64,000 bases of DNA from Pseudooceanicola nanhaiensis (GTDB taxonomy: Bacteria > Pseudomonadota > Alphaproteobacteria > Rhodobacterales > Rhodobacteraceae). The stretch's first letter is position 1; each line of letters starts with the position of its first letter. The notes under the pieces are model-generated. The model was given only the letters and a program-made list of their open reading frames with translations. It was not told the origin of the DNA and did no database searches. The DNA is taken from positions 372,001 to 436,000 of the forward strand of contig NZ_JAIUZP010000004.1 of the NCBI RefSeq assembly GCF_020171315.1, in the 5' to 3' direction. The translations under genes and the position numbers were made by a program. Positions 19,441-26,558 of the stretch are shown here, piece after piece.

Positions 19441-19496
19441 TTGCAATTTTGCAAAACCGATTTGGAAACTTGCCTCTTTTCCGGTGAATTTTGCAA
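19441..19496. promoter_or_regulatory. Candidate LysR operator: repeated TTGCAA sites in the lysR-mmsA promoter
   Basis: The 10-mer AATTTTGCAA occurs twice, at 19445-19454 and 19487-19496, exactly 42 bp (four helical turns) apart. The self-complementary TTGCAA occurs three times (19441, 19449, 19491). Two sites on the same DNA face are the usual recognition/activation arrangement for LysR tetramers. Binding by the adjacent LysR is inferred. Confidence 0.5.
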
Positions 19497-19529
19497 GTCT
19501 AACCTGCGCGCAACTTGACGGAGGTACCC

Positions 19530-21029
19530 ATGACCGAATTCACCCACTTCATCGGAGGCGCCCATGTGAAGGGCACCTCGGGCCGCTTCGCGGATGTCTA
19601 CAACCCCGCCACGGGCGAAGTGCAGGGCAAGCTGCCGCTGGCCTCGACCGAGGAGATCGGCAAGGCGGTCGAGATCGCCGCAGAGGCACAGATCGCATGG
19701 GCCGCGGTGAACCCGCAGCGCCGCGCGCGGGTCATGATGAAGTTCGTCGACCTGCTGAACCGCGACATGGACAAGCTGGCCGAGGCGATCAGCCGCGAAC
19801 ACGGCAAGACCCTGCCCGACGCCGCCGGTGACGTGCAGCGCGGCCTTGAAGTGGTCGAGTTCTGCATCGGCGCGCCCCACCTGCTGAAGGGCGAATACAC
19901 CGACGGCGCGGGCCCGGGCATCGACATGTATTCCATGCGCCAGCCGCTGGGTGTCAGCGCGGGCATCACGCCGTTCAACTTCCCGGCCATGATCCCGATG
20001 TGGATGTTCGCGCCCGCCATCGTCTGCGGCAACGCCTTCATCCTCAAGCCCTCCGAACGGGCACCCTCCTGCCCGATGATGCTGGCGGAACTGCTGGAAG
20101 AAGCCGGCGCCCCCAAGGGCATCCTGCAGGTCGTCAACGGCGACAAGGAAGCGGTGGACGCGATCCTCGATCACCCGGTGATCCAGTCGATCGGCTTCGT
20201 GGGCTCCACCCCGATCGCGGAATACATCTATGGCCGCGGTTGCTCCAACGGCAAGCGCGTGCAGTGCTTCGGCGGCGCCAAGAACCACATGATCATCATG
20301 CCCGACGCGGACATGGATCAGGCCGCCGACGCGCTCGTCGGTGCAGGCTACGGTGCGGCCGGTGAACGCTGCATGGCGATCTCCGTGGCCGTGCCCGTGG
20401 GCGAAGAGACCGCGGACCGCCTGATCGAGGCCCTCGTGCCCCGCATCGAGAAGCTGAAGGTCGGCCCCTACACCGCCGGCAAGGACGTGGACTATGGCCC
20501 CGTCGTGACCGCCGCCGCCAAGGAGAAGATCCTCGGCCTCGTGCAGTCGGGCGTGGATCAGGGCGCCAAGCTGGTGATCGACGGCCGCGACTTCTCGCTG
20601 CAAGGCTACGAGGACGGCTTCTTCGTCGGCCCGCACCTCTTCGACAACGTCACGCCCGACATGGACATCTACAAGCAGGAGATCTTCGGCCCGGTCCTCT
20701 CGACCGTGCGCGCGGGTTCCTACGAAGAGGCCATCGGCCTGGCGATGGACCACGAGATGGGCAACGGCACCGCGATCTTCACCCGTGACGGGGATGCGGC
20801 CCGCGACTTCGCCAGCCGGATCAACATCGGCATGGTGGGCATCAATGTGCCGATCCCGGTGCCGCTGGCCTACCACACCTTCGGCGGCTGGAAGAAATCG
20901 GCCTTCGGTGACCTGAACCAGCACGGCCCGGATTCGATCAAATTCTATACACGGACGAAGACGGTCACCGCCCGCTGGCCCTCGGGCATCAAGGAAGGTG
21001 GCGAGTTCAACTTCAAGGCCATGGACTAA
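19530..21029 (+). CDS. mmsA: CoA-acylating methylmalonate-semialdehyde dehydrogenase
   Basis: Predicted 499-residue aldehyde dehydrogenase that converts methylmalonate semialdehyde to propionyl-CoA in valine (and myo-inositol) breakdown. Family features: THFIGGAHVKGTSGRFADVYNP at the N-terminus, GITPFNFPAMIPMWM, FVGSTPIAEYIY for NAD, and the catalytic Cys in AAGERCMAISV. The ATG giving MTEFTHFIGG is preceded by GGAGG. A 7-bp GGCCGGG/CCCGGCC hairpin at 21060-21076 lies between it and the next gene. Confidence 0.96.
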   Translation: MTEFTHFIGGAHVKGTSGRFADVYNPATGEVQGKLPLASTEEIGKAVEIAAEAQIAWAAVNPQRRARVMMKFVDLLNRDMDKLAEAISREHGKTLPDAAGDVQRGLEVVEFCIGAPHLLKGEYTDGAGPGIDMYSMRQPLGVSAGITPFNFPAMIPMWMFAPAIVCGNAFILKPSERAPSCPMMLAELLEEAGAPKGILQVVNGDKEAVDAILDHPVIQSIGFVGSTPIAEYIYGRGCSNGKRVQCFGGAKNHMIIMPDADMDQAADALVGAGYGAAGERCMAISVAVPVGEETADRLIEALVPRIEKLKVGPYTAGKDVDYGPVVTAAAKEKILGLVQSGVDQGAKLVIDGRDFSLQGYEDGFFVGPHLFDNVTPDMDIYKQEIFGPVLSTVRAGSYEEAIGLAMDHEMGNGTAIFTRDGDAARDFASRINIGMVGINVPIPVPLAYHTFGGWKKSAFGDLNQHGPDSIKFYTRTKTVTARWPSGIKEGGEFNFKAMD

Positions 21030-21095
21030 GGTCCCGGGGCTGGTACACAGGTTGGTGAGGGCCGGGTTTCCCGGCCTCCACCGGACCCTGATGCC

Positions 21096-21515
21096 ATGCC
21101 CGTGACCTATCAGATCTTTCCGCGCCGCGACCTCGTCTATGTCCGTTTCAGCGGCTTCGTCCGCCCCGAGGACAGCATGGCGGCGCTTGCCGATTTCATG
21201 AACGACCCGGACGGCCACCCCGAGATCCGGCAATTGATCGATCTCAGCGCCGTCACCGGGTTCGAGGCGCAGCACGTGGAGGTGATGAAGGTCCATGCCC
21301 GCAAGGTCGACGTGTTCCGCCCGTCGCCGAACGCCACGCCGCTGGTCTATATCTGCCCCGGCCAGATCGCGCTCAAGATGGTCTCGATGATCCTGCGCAG
21401 CTGGGACGGGATACCGGGCATGCTGCACCGCGTGGTGCAGACCGAAGAACAGGCGCTGGAGCTGCTGGGAATGCCCGAACGCTCCGTCGCGGAACTGGTG
21501 GAACAGCCGGTCTGA
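21096..21515 (+). CDS. SpoIIAA/STAS-like conserved protein of unknown function
   Basis: 139 residues with no signal peptide or membrane segment. The pattern VTYQIFPRRDLVYVRFSG, then LIDLSAVTGFEAQHVEVM, resembles the beta-alpha layout of SpoIIAA-like/STAS domains, where a short protein is compared with a 'prior state' in regulation. The resemblance is at the level of fold pattern, so the call is weak. It sits inside the valine-degradation cluster, which may be incidental. Confidence 0.6.
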   Translation: MPVTYQIFPRRDLVYVRFSGFVRPEDSMAALADFMNDPDGHPEIRQLIDLSAVTGFEAQHVEVMKVHARKVDVFRPSPNATPLVYICPGQIALKMVSMILRSWDGIPGMLHRVVQTEEQALELLGMPERSVAELVEQPV

Positions 21516-21703
21516 GCCGGTCCCCCGTCGCGGGGGGCACGCGATCGAAAGAGCACACGATCCAAGGGCTCACGATCCGGGGGCCCGGCGGATCTGCCGC
21601 ATCGCGCCGCGGCCCTCAAGGCGCGAGGATTGGGACACGCGGGTTGGGAGGCCCGGCGCGTCAGGCCCGTGTTGCACGGGCCGGTCACGGAGGAGGAGAT
21701 TTC

Positions 21704-22846
21704 ATGGATTTCGCACTGAGCGAGGAACAGCAGGCCATTTTCGACATGGCCTATGCCTTCGGGCAGGACCGCATCGCGCCCCATGCGGCGCAGTGGGAGG
21801 CCGAGGGGGACATTCCCAAGAGCCTCTGGCCAGAGGTGGGCGCCCTTGGCTTCGGCGGGCTCTACGTCAGCGAGGAGAATGGCGGCGCGGGTCTCGGCCG
21901 GCTGGATGCCACGCTGGTCTTCGAGGCGCTCTCCATGGCCTGCCCCGCCGTGGCGGCCTTCCTCTCGATCCACAACATGTGCGCCCGGATGCTCGACAGC
22001 TTCGCGTCGGAGGAGCTGCGCGCGCGGCTGATGCCGGGCGTCATCTCGATGGAGACCGTGCTCTCCTACTGCCTGACGGAACCGGGATCGGGCTCGGACG
22101 CGGCGGCGCTCAAGACCCGGGCCGAGGCGGTTCAGGGCGGGTATCGCCTGAACGGGACGAAGGCCTTCATCTCGGGCGGGGGGTATTCCGACGGCTACGT
22201 CGTCATGGCCCGCACGGGCGGCGACGGCCCGCGCGGGGTCTCGACGCTCTACGTCCCGGCGGGCACCGAGGGGCTTTCCTTCGGCGGGTTGGAGCAGAAA
22301 ATGGGCTGGAAGGCCCAGCCGACCCGGCAAGTCCAGTTTGACAATTGCGACATTCCGGCAGGCAATCTGGTGGGAGACGAGGGCTCCGGCTTCAAATATG
22401 CGATGATGGGGCTGGATGGCGGGCGACTGAACATCTCGGCCTGTTCCGTCGGCGGCGCGCAGGCCGCGCTGAACAAGACGCTCACCTACATGGGCGAACG
22501 CAAGGCCTTCGGGCAGAGCATCGACCAGTTCCAGGCGCTCCAGTTCAAGCTGGCGGACATGGAGATCCAGCTGCAAGCGGCGCGTGTCATGCTGCGTCAG
22601 GCGGCGTGGAAGCTGGACCAGAAAAGCCCCGATGCCACCAAGTTCTGCGCCATGGCCAAGGCCTTCGTCACCGAGGCGGGCAGCCAGGTGGTAAACACCT
22701 GCCTGCAGCTGCACGGGGGCTACGGCTACCTCTCGGACTACGGGATCGAGAAGCTGGTGCGTGACCTGCGCGTGCATGAGATCCTCGAAGGCACGAATGA
22801 AATCATGCGCGTCATCACGGCCCGCACCCTGCTGGCGGAGCGCTGA
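21704..22846 (+). CDS. Acyl-CoA dehydrogenase, probable isobutyryl-CoA dehydrogenase
   Basis: Predicted 380-residue FAD enzyme. The N-terminal MDFALSEEQQAIFDMAYAFG, the substrate/FAD segment SYCLTEPGSGSDAAAL, and HGGYGYLSDYGIEKLVRD with LEGTNEIMR at the C-terminus are all present, with the catalytic Glu in the last motif. The neighbours (3-hydroxyisobutyryl-CoA hydrolase, mmsB, mmsA) point to isobutyryl-CoA as substrate in valine degradation. GGAGGAGG precedes the internal ATG chosen as start. Only 3 nt separate it from the next gene. Confidence 0.9.
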   Translation: MDFALSEEQQAIFDMAYAFGQDRIAPHAAQWEAEGDIPKSLWPEVGALGFGGLYVSEENGGAGLGRLDATLVFEALSMACPAVAAFLSIHNMCARMLDSFASEELRARLMPGVISMETVLSYCLTEPGSGSDAAALKTRAEAVQGGYRLNGTKAFISGGGYSDGYVVMARTGGDGPRGVSTLYVPAGTEGLSFGGLEQKMGWKAQPTRQVQFDNCDIPAGNLVGDEGSGFKYAMMGLDGGRLNISACSVGGAQAALNKTLTYMGERKAFGQSIDQFQALQFKLADMEIQLQAARVMLRQAAWKLDQKSPDATKFCAMAKAFVTEAGSQVVNTCLQLHGGYGYLSDYGIEKLVRDLRVHEILEGTNEIMRVITARTLLAER

Positions 22847-22849
22847 GAC

Positions 22850-23881
22850 ATGACGGAGCCCAATCCCGATCTGAATATCCGCACCGCGGGCCGCGCCGGG
22901 CGCATCACCCTGACCCGGCCCAAGGCGCTGAACGCGCTCAGCTGGCAGATGTGCCTCGACATCGAGGCGGCGCTGGACGCCTGGGCCGGGGATGACAGCA
23001 TCGCGGTCGTGGTGATCGACGCCGAGGGCGACCGCGCCTTCTGCGCCGGTGGCGACGTGGCCGAAATCCACCGCCGTGGCACGGCAGGGGATTTCGAGTA
23101 CGGCTGCGGATTCTGGCGCGATGAATACCGGCTGAACGCCAAGCTGGCGGAGTATCCGAAGCCCATCGTGGCGCTGATGCAGGGCTTCGTCATGGGCGGC
23201 GGCGTGGGGCTTGGCTGCCATGTGTCGCACCGCATCGTGGGCGAGACGACGCAGATGGCCATGCCCGAGGTCGGCATCGGGCTGATCCCGGACGTGGGCG
23301 GCTCGCTTCTGCTGGCCAATGCGCCGGGGCTGATGGGCCGCTACCTCGCCCTCACCGCCGGGCGGATGGGTCCGGGGGATGCAATCCACGCGGGCTTTGC
23401 CGATCTCTTCATTCCCGAAAGCACATGGCCCGGCGTCATCGCGGCGCTGGAAGACAGCGGCGATGTCAGCGACTTGCAAGACGCAGCTCAGGTGCCGCCC
23501 ACCGGTCCGCTGGCGGCAGAGCAGCCGTGGATGGATGCGACCCTCGGCGGGGAACTGGCCAGCATCCTCGCGCAGGTCAGCGCCTCCGACGGCCCGCTGG
23601 CCGAGGGCACGGCCAAGGCGATCCGGCGCAATTCGCCCCTCGCCATGGACACGACGCTCGCCCTGCTGGAACGGCAGCGCGGCCACAGCGTGCGCGAGGC
23701 GCTCGCGCTTGAATACCGCGCCACCTACCGCTCGCTCCGCGAGGGCGACTTCCTGGAGGGCGTGCGGGCGCAGCTGATCGACAAGGACCGCAACCCGCAG
23801 TGGCGCGACAGCATCGACAGCCTGTCGCCCGGCGCGGGCGCGGCGCTGCTGGCCCCGCTGGAGGCGGAGCTGGCGATCTGA
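22850..23881 (+). CDS. 3-hydroxyisobutyryl-CoA hydrolase (crotonase superfamily)
   Basis: Predicted 343 residues. Crotonase features are RAFCAGGDVAEIHRRG (oxyanion hole) and MGGGVGLGCHVSHRIV. AMPEVGIGLIPDVGGS carries the acidic residues typical of HIBCH rather than hydratases, and the length of about 340 also fits HIBCH. It releases 3-hydroxyisobutyrate for MmsB. Its ATG follows the dehydrogenase stop by 3 nt, implying one mRNA. Confidence 0.88.
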   Translation: MTEPNPDLNIRTAGRAGRITLTRPKALNALSWQMCLDIEAALDAWAGDDSIAVVVIDAEGDRAFCAGGDVAEIHRRGTAGDFEYGCGFWRDEYRLNAKLAEYPKPIVALMQGFVMGGGVGLGCHVSHRIVGETTQMAMPEVGIGLIPDVGGSLLLANAPGLMGRYLALTAGRMGPGDAIHAGFADLFIPESTWPGVIAALEDSGDVSDLQDAAQVPPTGPLAAEQPWMDATLGGELASILAQVSASDGPLAEGTAKAIRRNSPLAMDTTLALLERQRGHSVREALALEYRATYRSLREGDFLEGVRAQLIDKDRNPQWRDSIDSLSPGAGAALLAPLEAELAI

Positions 23882-23943
23882 CCCACCCGGCCCCCGGGGG
23901 AGAGCGGGGAAAGGGACCAAGGACGGCATCGAGGGAGGACAAG

Positions 23944-24816
23944 ATGAAGATCGGATTTATCGGGCTGGGGAACATGGGCGCGCCCATGGCGGCCAACCTC
24001 GTCAAGGCAGGCCACGCGGTGACCGGCTTTGACACGGCGGCGATCGAGGTGGAGGGCGCGGCCACCGCCGCCTCTGCCGCCGAGGCAGCCGCCGGGCAGG
24101 ACGTGGTGATCACCATGCTGCCCAACGGCGCCATCCTGCGCAGCGTGGCGGCAGAGGTCATCCCGGCGATGCAGGCGGGCGCGGTGCTGCTCGACTGCTC
24201 CACCGTGGACGTGGAAAGCGCCCGCGCCGTGGCGGAAGACGCGGTGGCGGCCGGGCTCAAGGCGCTGGATGCCCCGGTTTCGGGCGGGATCGGCGGGGCG
24301 CAGGCGGGCACGCTGACCTTCATGGTCGGCGGCACCGAGGAGGCCTTTTCCATCGCCAAGCCGCTCTTCGACATCATGGGCCAGAAGGCCGTGCACTGCG
24401 GCCCCTCGGGCAATGGGCAGGCGGCCAAGATCTGCAACAACATGATCCTCGGCGTGACCATGATCGCCACCTGCGAGGCCTTTGCCCTCGCCGACAAGCT
24501 GGGGCTGGACCGGCAGGCGATGTTCGACGTTGTCTCGACCTCCTCGGGCTACAGCTGGACCATGAACGCCTATTGCCCCGCCCCCGGCGTGGGCCCGCAG
24601 AGCCCGGCGGACAACGGGTATAAGCCCGGTTTCGCTGCCGAGCTGATGCTGAAGGACCTGCGGCTGAGCCAGCAGGCCGCCGAGGCCGCGGATGCCGATA
24701 CCCCCATGGGGGCCGCCGCCGCCGCGCTCTATGCCACTTTCGTCGAGGAGGAAGACGGCAAGGGGCGCGATTTCTCGGCCATGCTGCCGCGTTTCGAGAC
24801 CCGGCATCGCGGCTGA
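23944..24816 (+). CDS. mmsB: 3-hydroxyisobutyrate dehydrogenase
   Basis: Predicted 290-residue NAD-dependent dehydrogenase oxidising 3-hydroxyisobutyrate to methylmalonate semialdehyde, the substrate of MmsA at the other end of the cluster. KIGFIGLGNMGAPMAANLVK is the Rossmann motif; LDAPVSGGIGGAQAGTLTFMVGG and GNGQAAKICNNMILG with the catalytic Lys are diagnostic. The ATG follows GAGGACAAG. It is the last gene of the probable operon; a GGCGCGG/CCGCGCC hairpin lies downstream at about 24847-24863. Confidence 0.95.
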   Translation: MKIGFIGLGNMGAPMAANLVKAGHAVTGFDTAAIEVEGAATAASAAEAAAGQDVVITMLPNGAILRSVAAEVIPAMQAGAVLLDCSTVDVESARAVAEDAVAAGLKALDAPVSGGIGGAQAGTLTFMVGGTEEAFSIAKPLFDIMGQKAVHCGPSGNGQAAKICNNMILGVTMIATCEAFALADKLGLDRQAMFDVVSTSSGYSWTMNAYCPAPGVGPQSPADNGYKPGFAAELMLKDLRLSQQAAEAADADTPMGAAAAALYATFVEEEDGKGRDFSAMLPRFETRHRG

Positions 24817-25004
24817 CCGGACCTGACCGGATCTGGCGGCAAGGCGGGCGCGGTCCCCGCGCCTGTCCTTCACTGCCGGTTGTACTGACTGATGGTCCGG
24901 GCCAACGCTCACGGCCAATTTGCCGCAGACAGGTTTCGCCGCTTCGTGGTAAACACATATCAGTTTCCTGATGTGTCGGCGGAGGACGCCGGAAAGGACC
25001 TGAG

Positions 25005-25208
25005 ATGTTTGCCAAGAACGAAGGAATGGCGGATCGGGTGATCCGCGTGGTGGTGGGGCTGGCGCTGATCGCGGCCTTCTTCCTCAGCAGCTGGGCCTAT
25101 GCCTGGGTCTTCCTGATCGGGGTCGTGCCGCTGATCACCGGGCTGATGGGCTCCTGCCCGCTCTACACGATCCTCGGCATCAACACCTGCCCGCTCGACA
25201 AGCGCTGA
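25005..25208 (+). CDS. DUF2892 (YgaP-like) small inner-membrane protein
   Basis: 67 residues with two hydrophobic segments (about 13-32 and 36-50). The pattern MFAKNEGMADRVIRVVVGLA ... VPLITGLMGSCPLYTILGIN is the DUF2892 signature, including the conserved CPLY and a second Cys near the C-terminus (NTCPLDKR). Relatives include the membrane part of rhodanese YgaP; no rhodanese domain is attached here. The function is unknown. AAGGA precedes the ATG. Confidence 0.88.
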   Translation: MFAKNEGMADRVIRVVVGLALIAAFFLSSWAYAWVFLIGVVPLITGLMGSCPLYTILGINTCPLDKR

Positions 25209-25228
25209 GGCCCGCGCAGCCACGGACC

Positions 25229-25256
25229 GGCGCCCGGCGGAAAGCCGCCCGGCGCC
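25229..25256 (+). terminator. Hairpin after the DUF2892 gene
   Basis: GGCGCCCGGCGG pairs with CCGCCCGGCGCC at 11 of 12 positions around a short loop. No T tract follows, so it is at best a rho-assisted stop or RNA stabiliser. Confidence 0.4.
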
Positions 25257-25333
25257 ACGCTGGCCCGCGTAGGAACTGGAACCTCCCCCGGTTTGGCGGG
25301 TTATATCGCCAAGACAGCCAAGGAGAGAGTTCC

Positions 25334-25798
25334 ATGAAACGCATGACCAAAGCCGCCGCCCTGGTCACCCTCGCCAGCGGCCTCGCGCTTCCCATGGCCG
25401 CATCGGCCAGCCCCTGGAGCACCGCCGCCGATGCGATGCAGACGCAGGCGATCCAGGTCAAAGGCAACGGCTGCCCCCCGGGGCTCGCCAAGAAGCACAA
25501 CGGTTGCAACCCGCCGGGACTGGCCAAGAAGCAGGCCCCCCGCCAGGAGGTGCGCCGCTACGAGGAGCGCCGTTACGAAGAGCGCCACGATGACGATCGC
25601 GTCCGCGTCGAGCGCTACCACGTGGGCGACCGCTTCTACCCGGACCGGGGCGATTACGTCGTGATCCGCGACCCCGACCGCTACGGCCTCGACCCGAACT
25701 ACCGGTACTACCGCGATGACAACCAGCTGTTCCGGCTCGACCGCGACACTATGGAGATCGTCGCGCTGATGGGCCTCGCCGGCATCCTGTCGCAGTAA
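25334..25798 (+). CDS. Exported RcnB-like protein, copy 1
   Basis: 154 residues. Residues 1-26 are a Sec signal peptide (ending AASAS). The middle has two near-identical PPGLAKK segments (GCPPGLAKKHNGC, NPPGLAKKQ), then a charged stretch (RRYEERRYEERHDDD). The C-terminal part, DYVVIRDPDRYGLDPN ... LFRLDRDTMEIVAL, resembles the RcnB/periplasmic Ni-Co homeostasis fold. The gene after next-stop has the same C-terminal plan, so they look like tandem paralogues. A metal role is only a family association. Confidence 0.72.
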   Translation: MKRMTKAAALVTLASGLALPMAASASPWSTAADAMQTQAIQVKGNGCPPGLAKKHNGCNPPGLAKKQAPRQEVRRYEERRYEERHDDDRVRVERYHVGDRFYPDRGDYVVIRDPDRYGLDPNYRYYRDDNQLFRLDRDTMEIVALMGLAGILSQ

Positions 25799-25815
25799 CC
25801 CGCTTTACCCTTTTG

Positions 25816-25845
25816 ACGCCCGGTGCCCGCTTGGGTGCCGGGCGT
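25816..25845 (+). terminator. Hairpin after RcnB-like copy 1
   Basis: ACGCCCGG and CCC pair with GGG and CCGGGCGT around a GCTT loop, about 20 nt after the stop codon. The T content after it is low. Confidence 0.5.
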
Positions 25846-25995
25846 TGCTCCGTCTGCGTTCTGCCGGGGCCGCATCGCGCGCCGCGCCAGTGCGGGCCGC
25901 CCCCCGCGGGCGCGGGCATCCCGGGGCCGACTTGCCGCAGCCCGCGACTCGGGTCAGACTGCCAGCAACCGCCTCGCCGCTCCCGGAGGTTCCCC

Positions 25996-26445
25996 TTGCC
26001 CGCCACCCGCCTTGCCCTGACGCTGCTGCCTGCGCTCCTTCTCGGGGCGTCGCCTGCCGCGGCCTGCCGGGTGGACCTGCCGGGCGCGCGCTGCATCACC
26101 GCAGACAGTGCCAACGTGGGATCCGGGTTCAGCGAGAGCAGCGCCGGGCAGGCTCAGCCCCTCCCGCAGGTCCGCAGCATCGCGGGCGGCGCGCGTCTGG
26201 TCCCGGCGGTGCCCCGCCCCTACAACACGCCGCAGCGCCCGGCGGGCGCGCGCGGGCCGATCCTCGCCCCCGGCACCACCCTGCCCGATCAATACATGAT
26301 CCTGCTGAACACCGAGCGCTATGGCCTGCCCGCGCCGCAGGACGGCTGGGCCTATTTCCGGGTCGAGGGCGAGGTCTACCGCGTCATGATCCACAGCCGC
26401 GAGGTGCTGGAACGGGTGACCGATCAGACCAACGCCGCGTTCTGA
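25996..26445 (+). CDS. Exported RcnB-like protein, copy 2, probable TTG start
   Basis: 149 residues if translated from TTG at 25996, which has GGAGG six nucleotides upstream and directly opens a signal peptide (PATRLALTLLPALLLGASPAAA). No ATG offers a comparable start; the open frame further upstream is GC-rich noise. The mature part ends DQYMILLNTERYGLPAPQDG ... VYRVMIHSREVLERV, matching the C-terminal plan of the preceding gene (YGL, then a Y/R-rich strand and a final V-rich helix). Function unknown. Confidence 0.65.
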   Translation: MPATRLALTLLPALLLGASPAAACRVDLPGARCITADSANVGSGFSESSAGQAQPLPQVRSIAGGARLVPAVPRPYNTPQRPAGARGPILAPGTTLPDQYMILLNTERYGLPAPQDGWAYFRVEGEVYRVMIHSREVLERVTDQTNAAF

Positions 26446-26530
26446 GCGCGCGACGACCCTCCGCTTCCCCCCGACAAGGTCGTCCCCGGCCTGCGTTCGG
26501 CGCACGAAACCCGGCCCTGCGCCCAAACGA

Positions 26531-26556
26531 AAACGGCCCGCCAAAGCGGGCCGTTT
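26531..26556. terminator. Bidirectional terminator between RcnB-like copy 2 and uvrA
   Basis: AAACGGCCCGC pairs perfectly with GCGGGCCGTTT around CAAA, giving T-rich ends on both strands. It lies between convergent genes and ends 2 nt before the uvrA stop. Confidence 0.8.
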
Positions 26557-26558
26557 CG

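Noticed and set aside
18897..21428. 843-codon minus-strand frame opposite mmsA
   Set aside because: Shadow of mmsA and lysR; no domain recognised.
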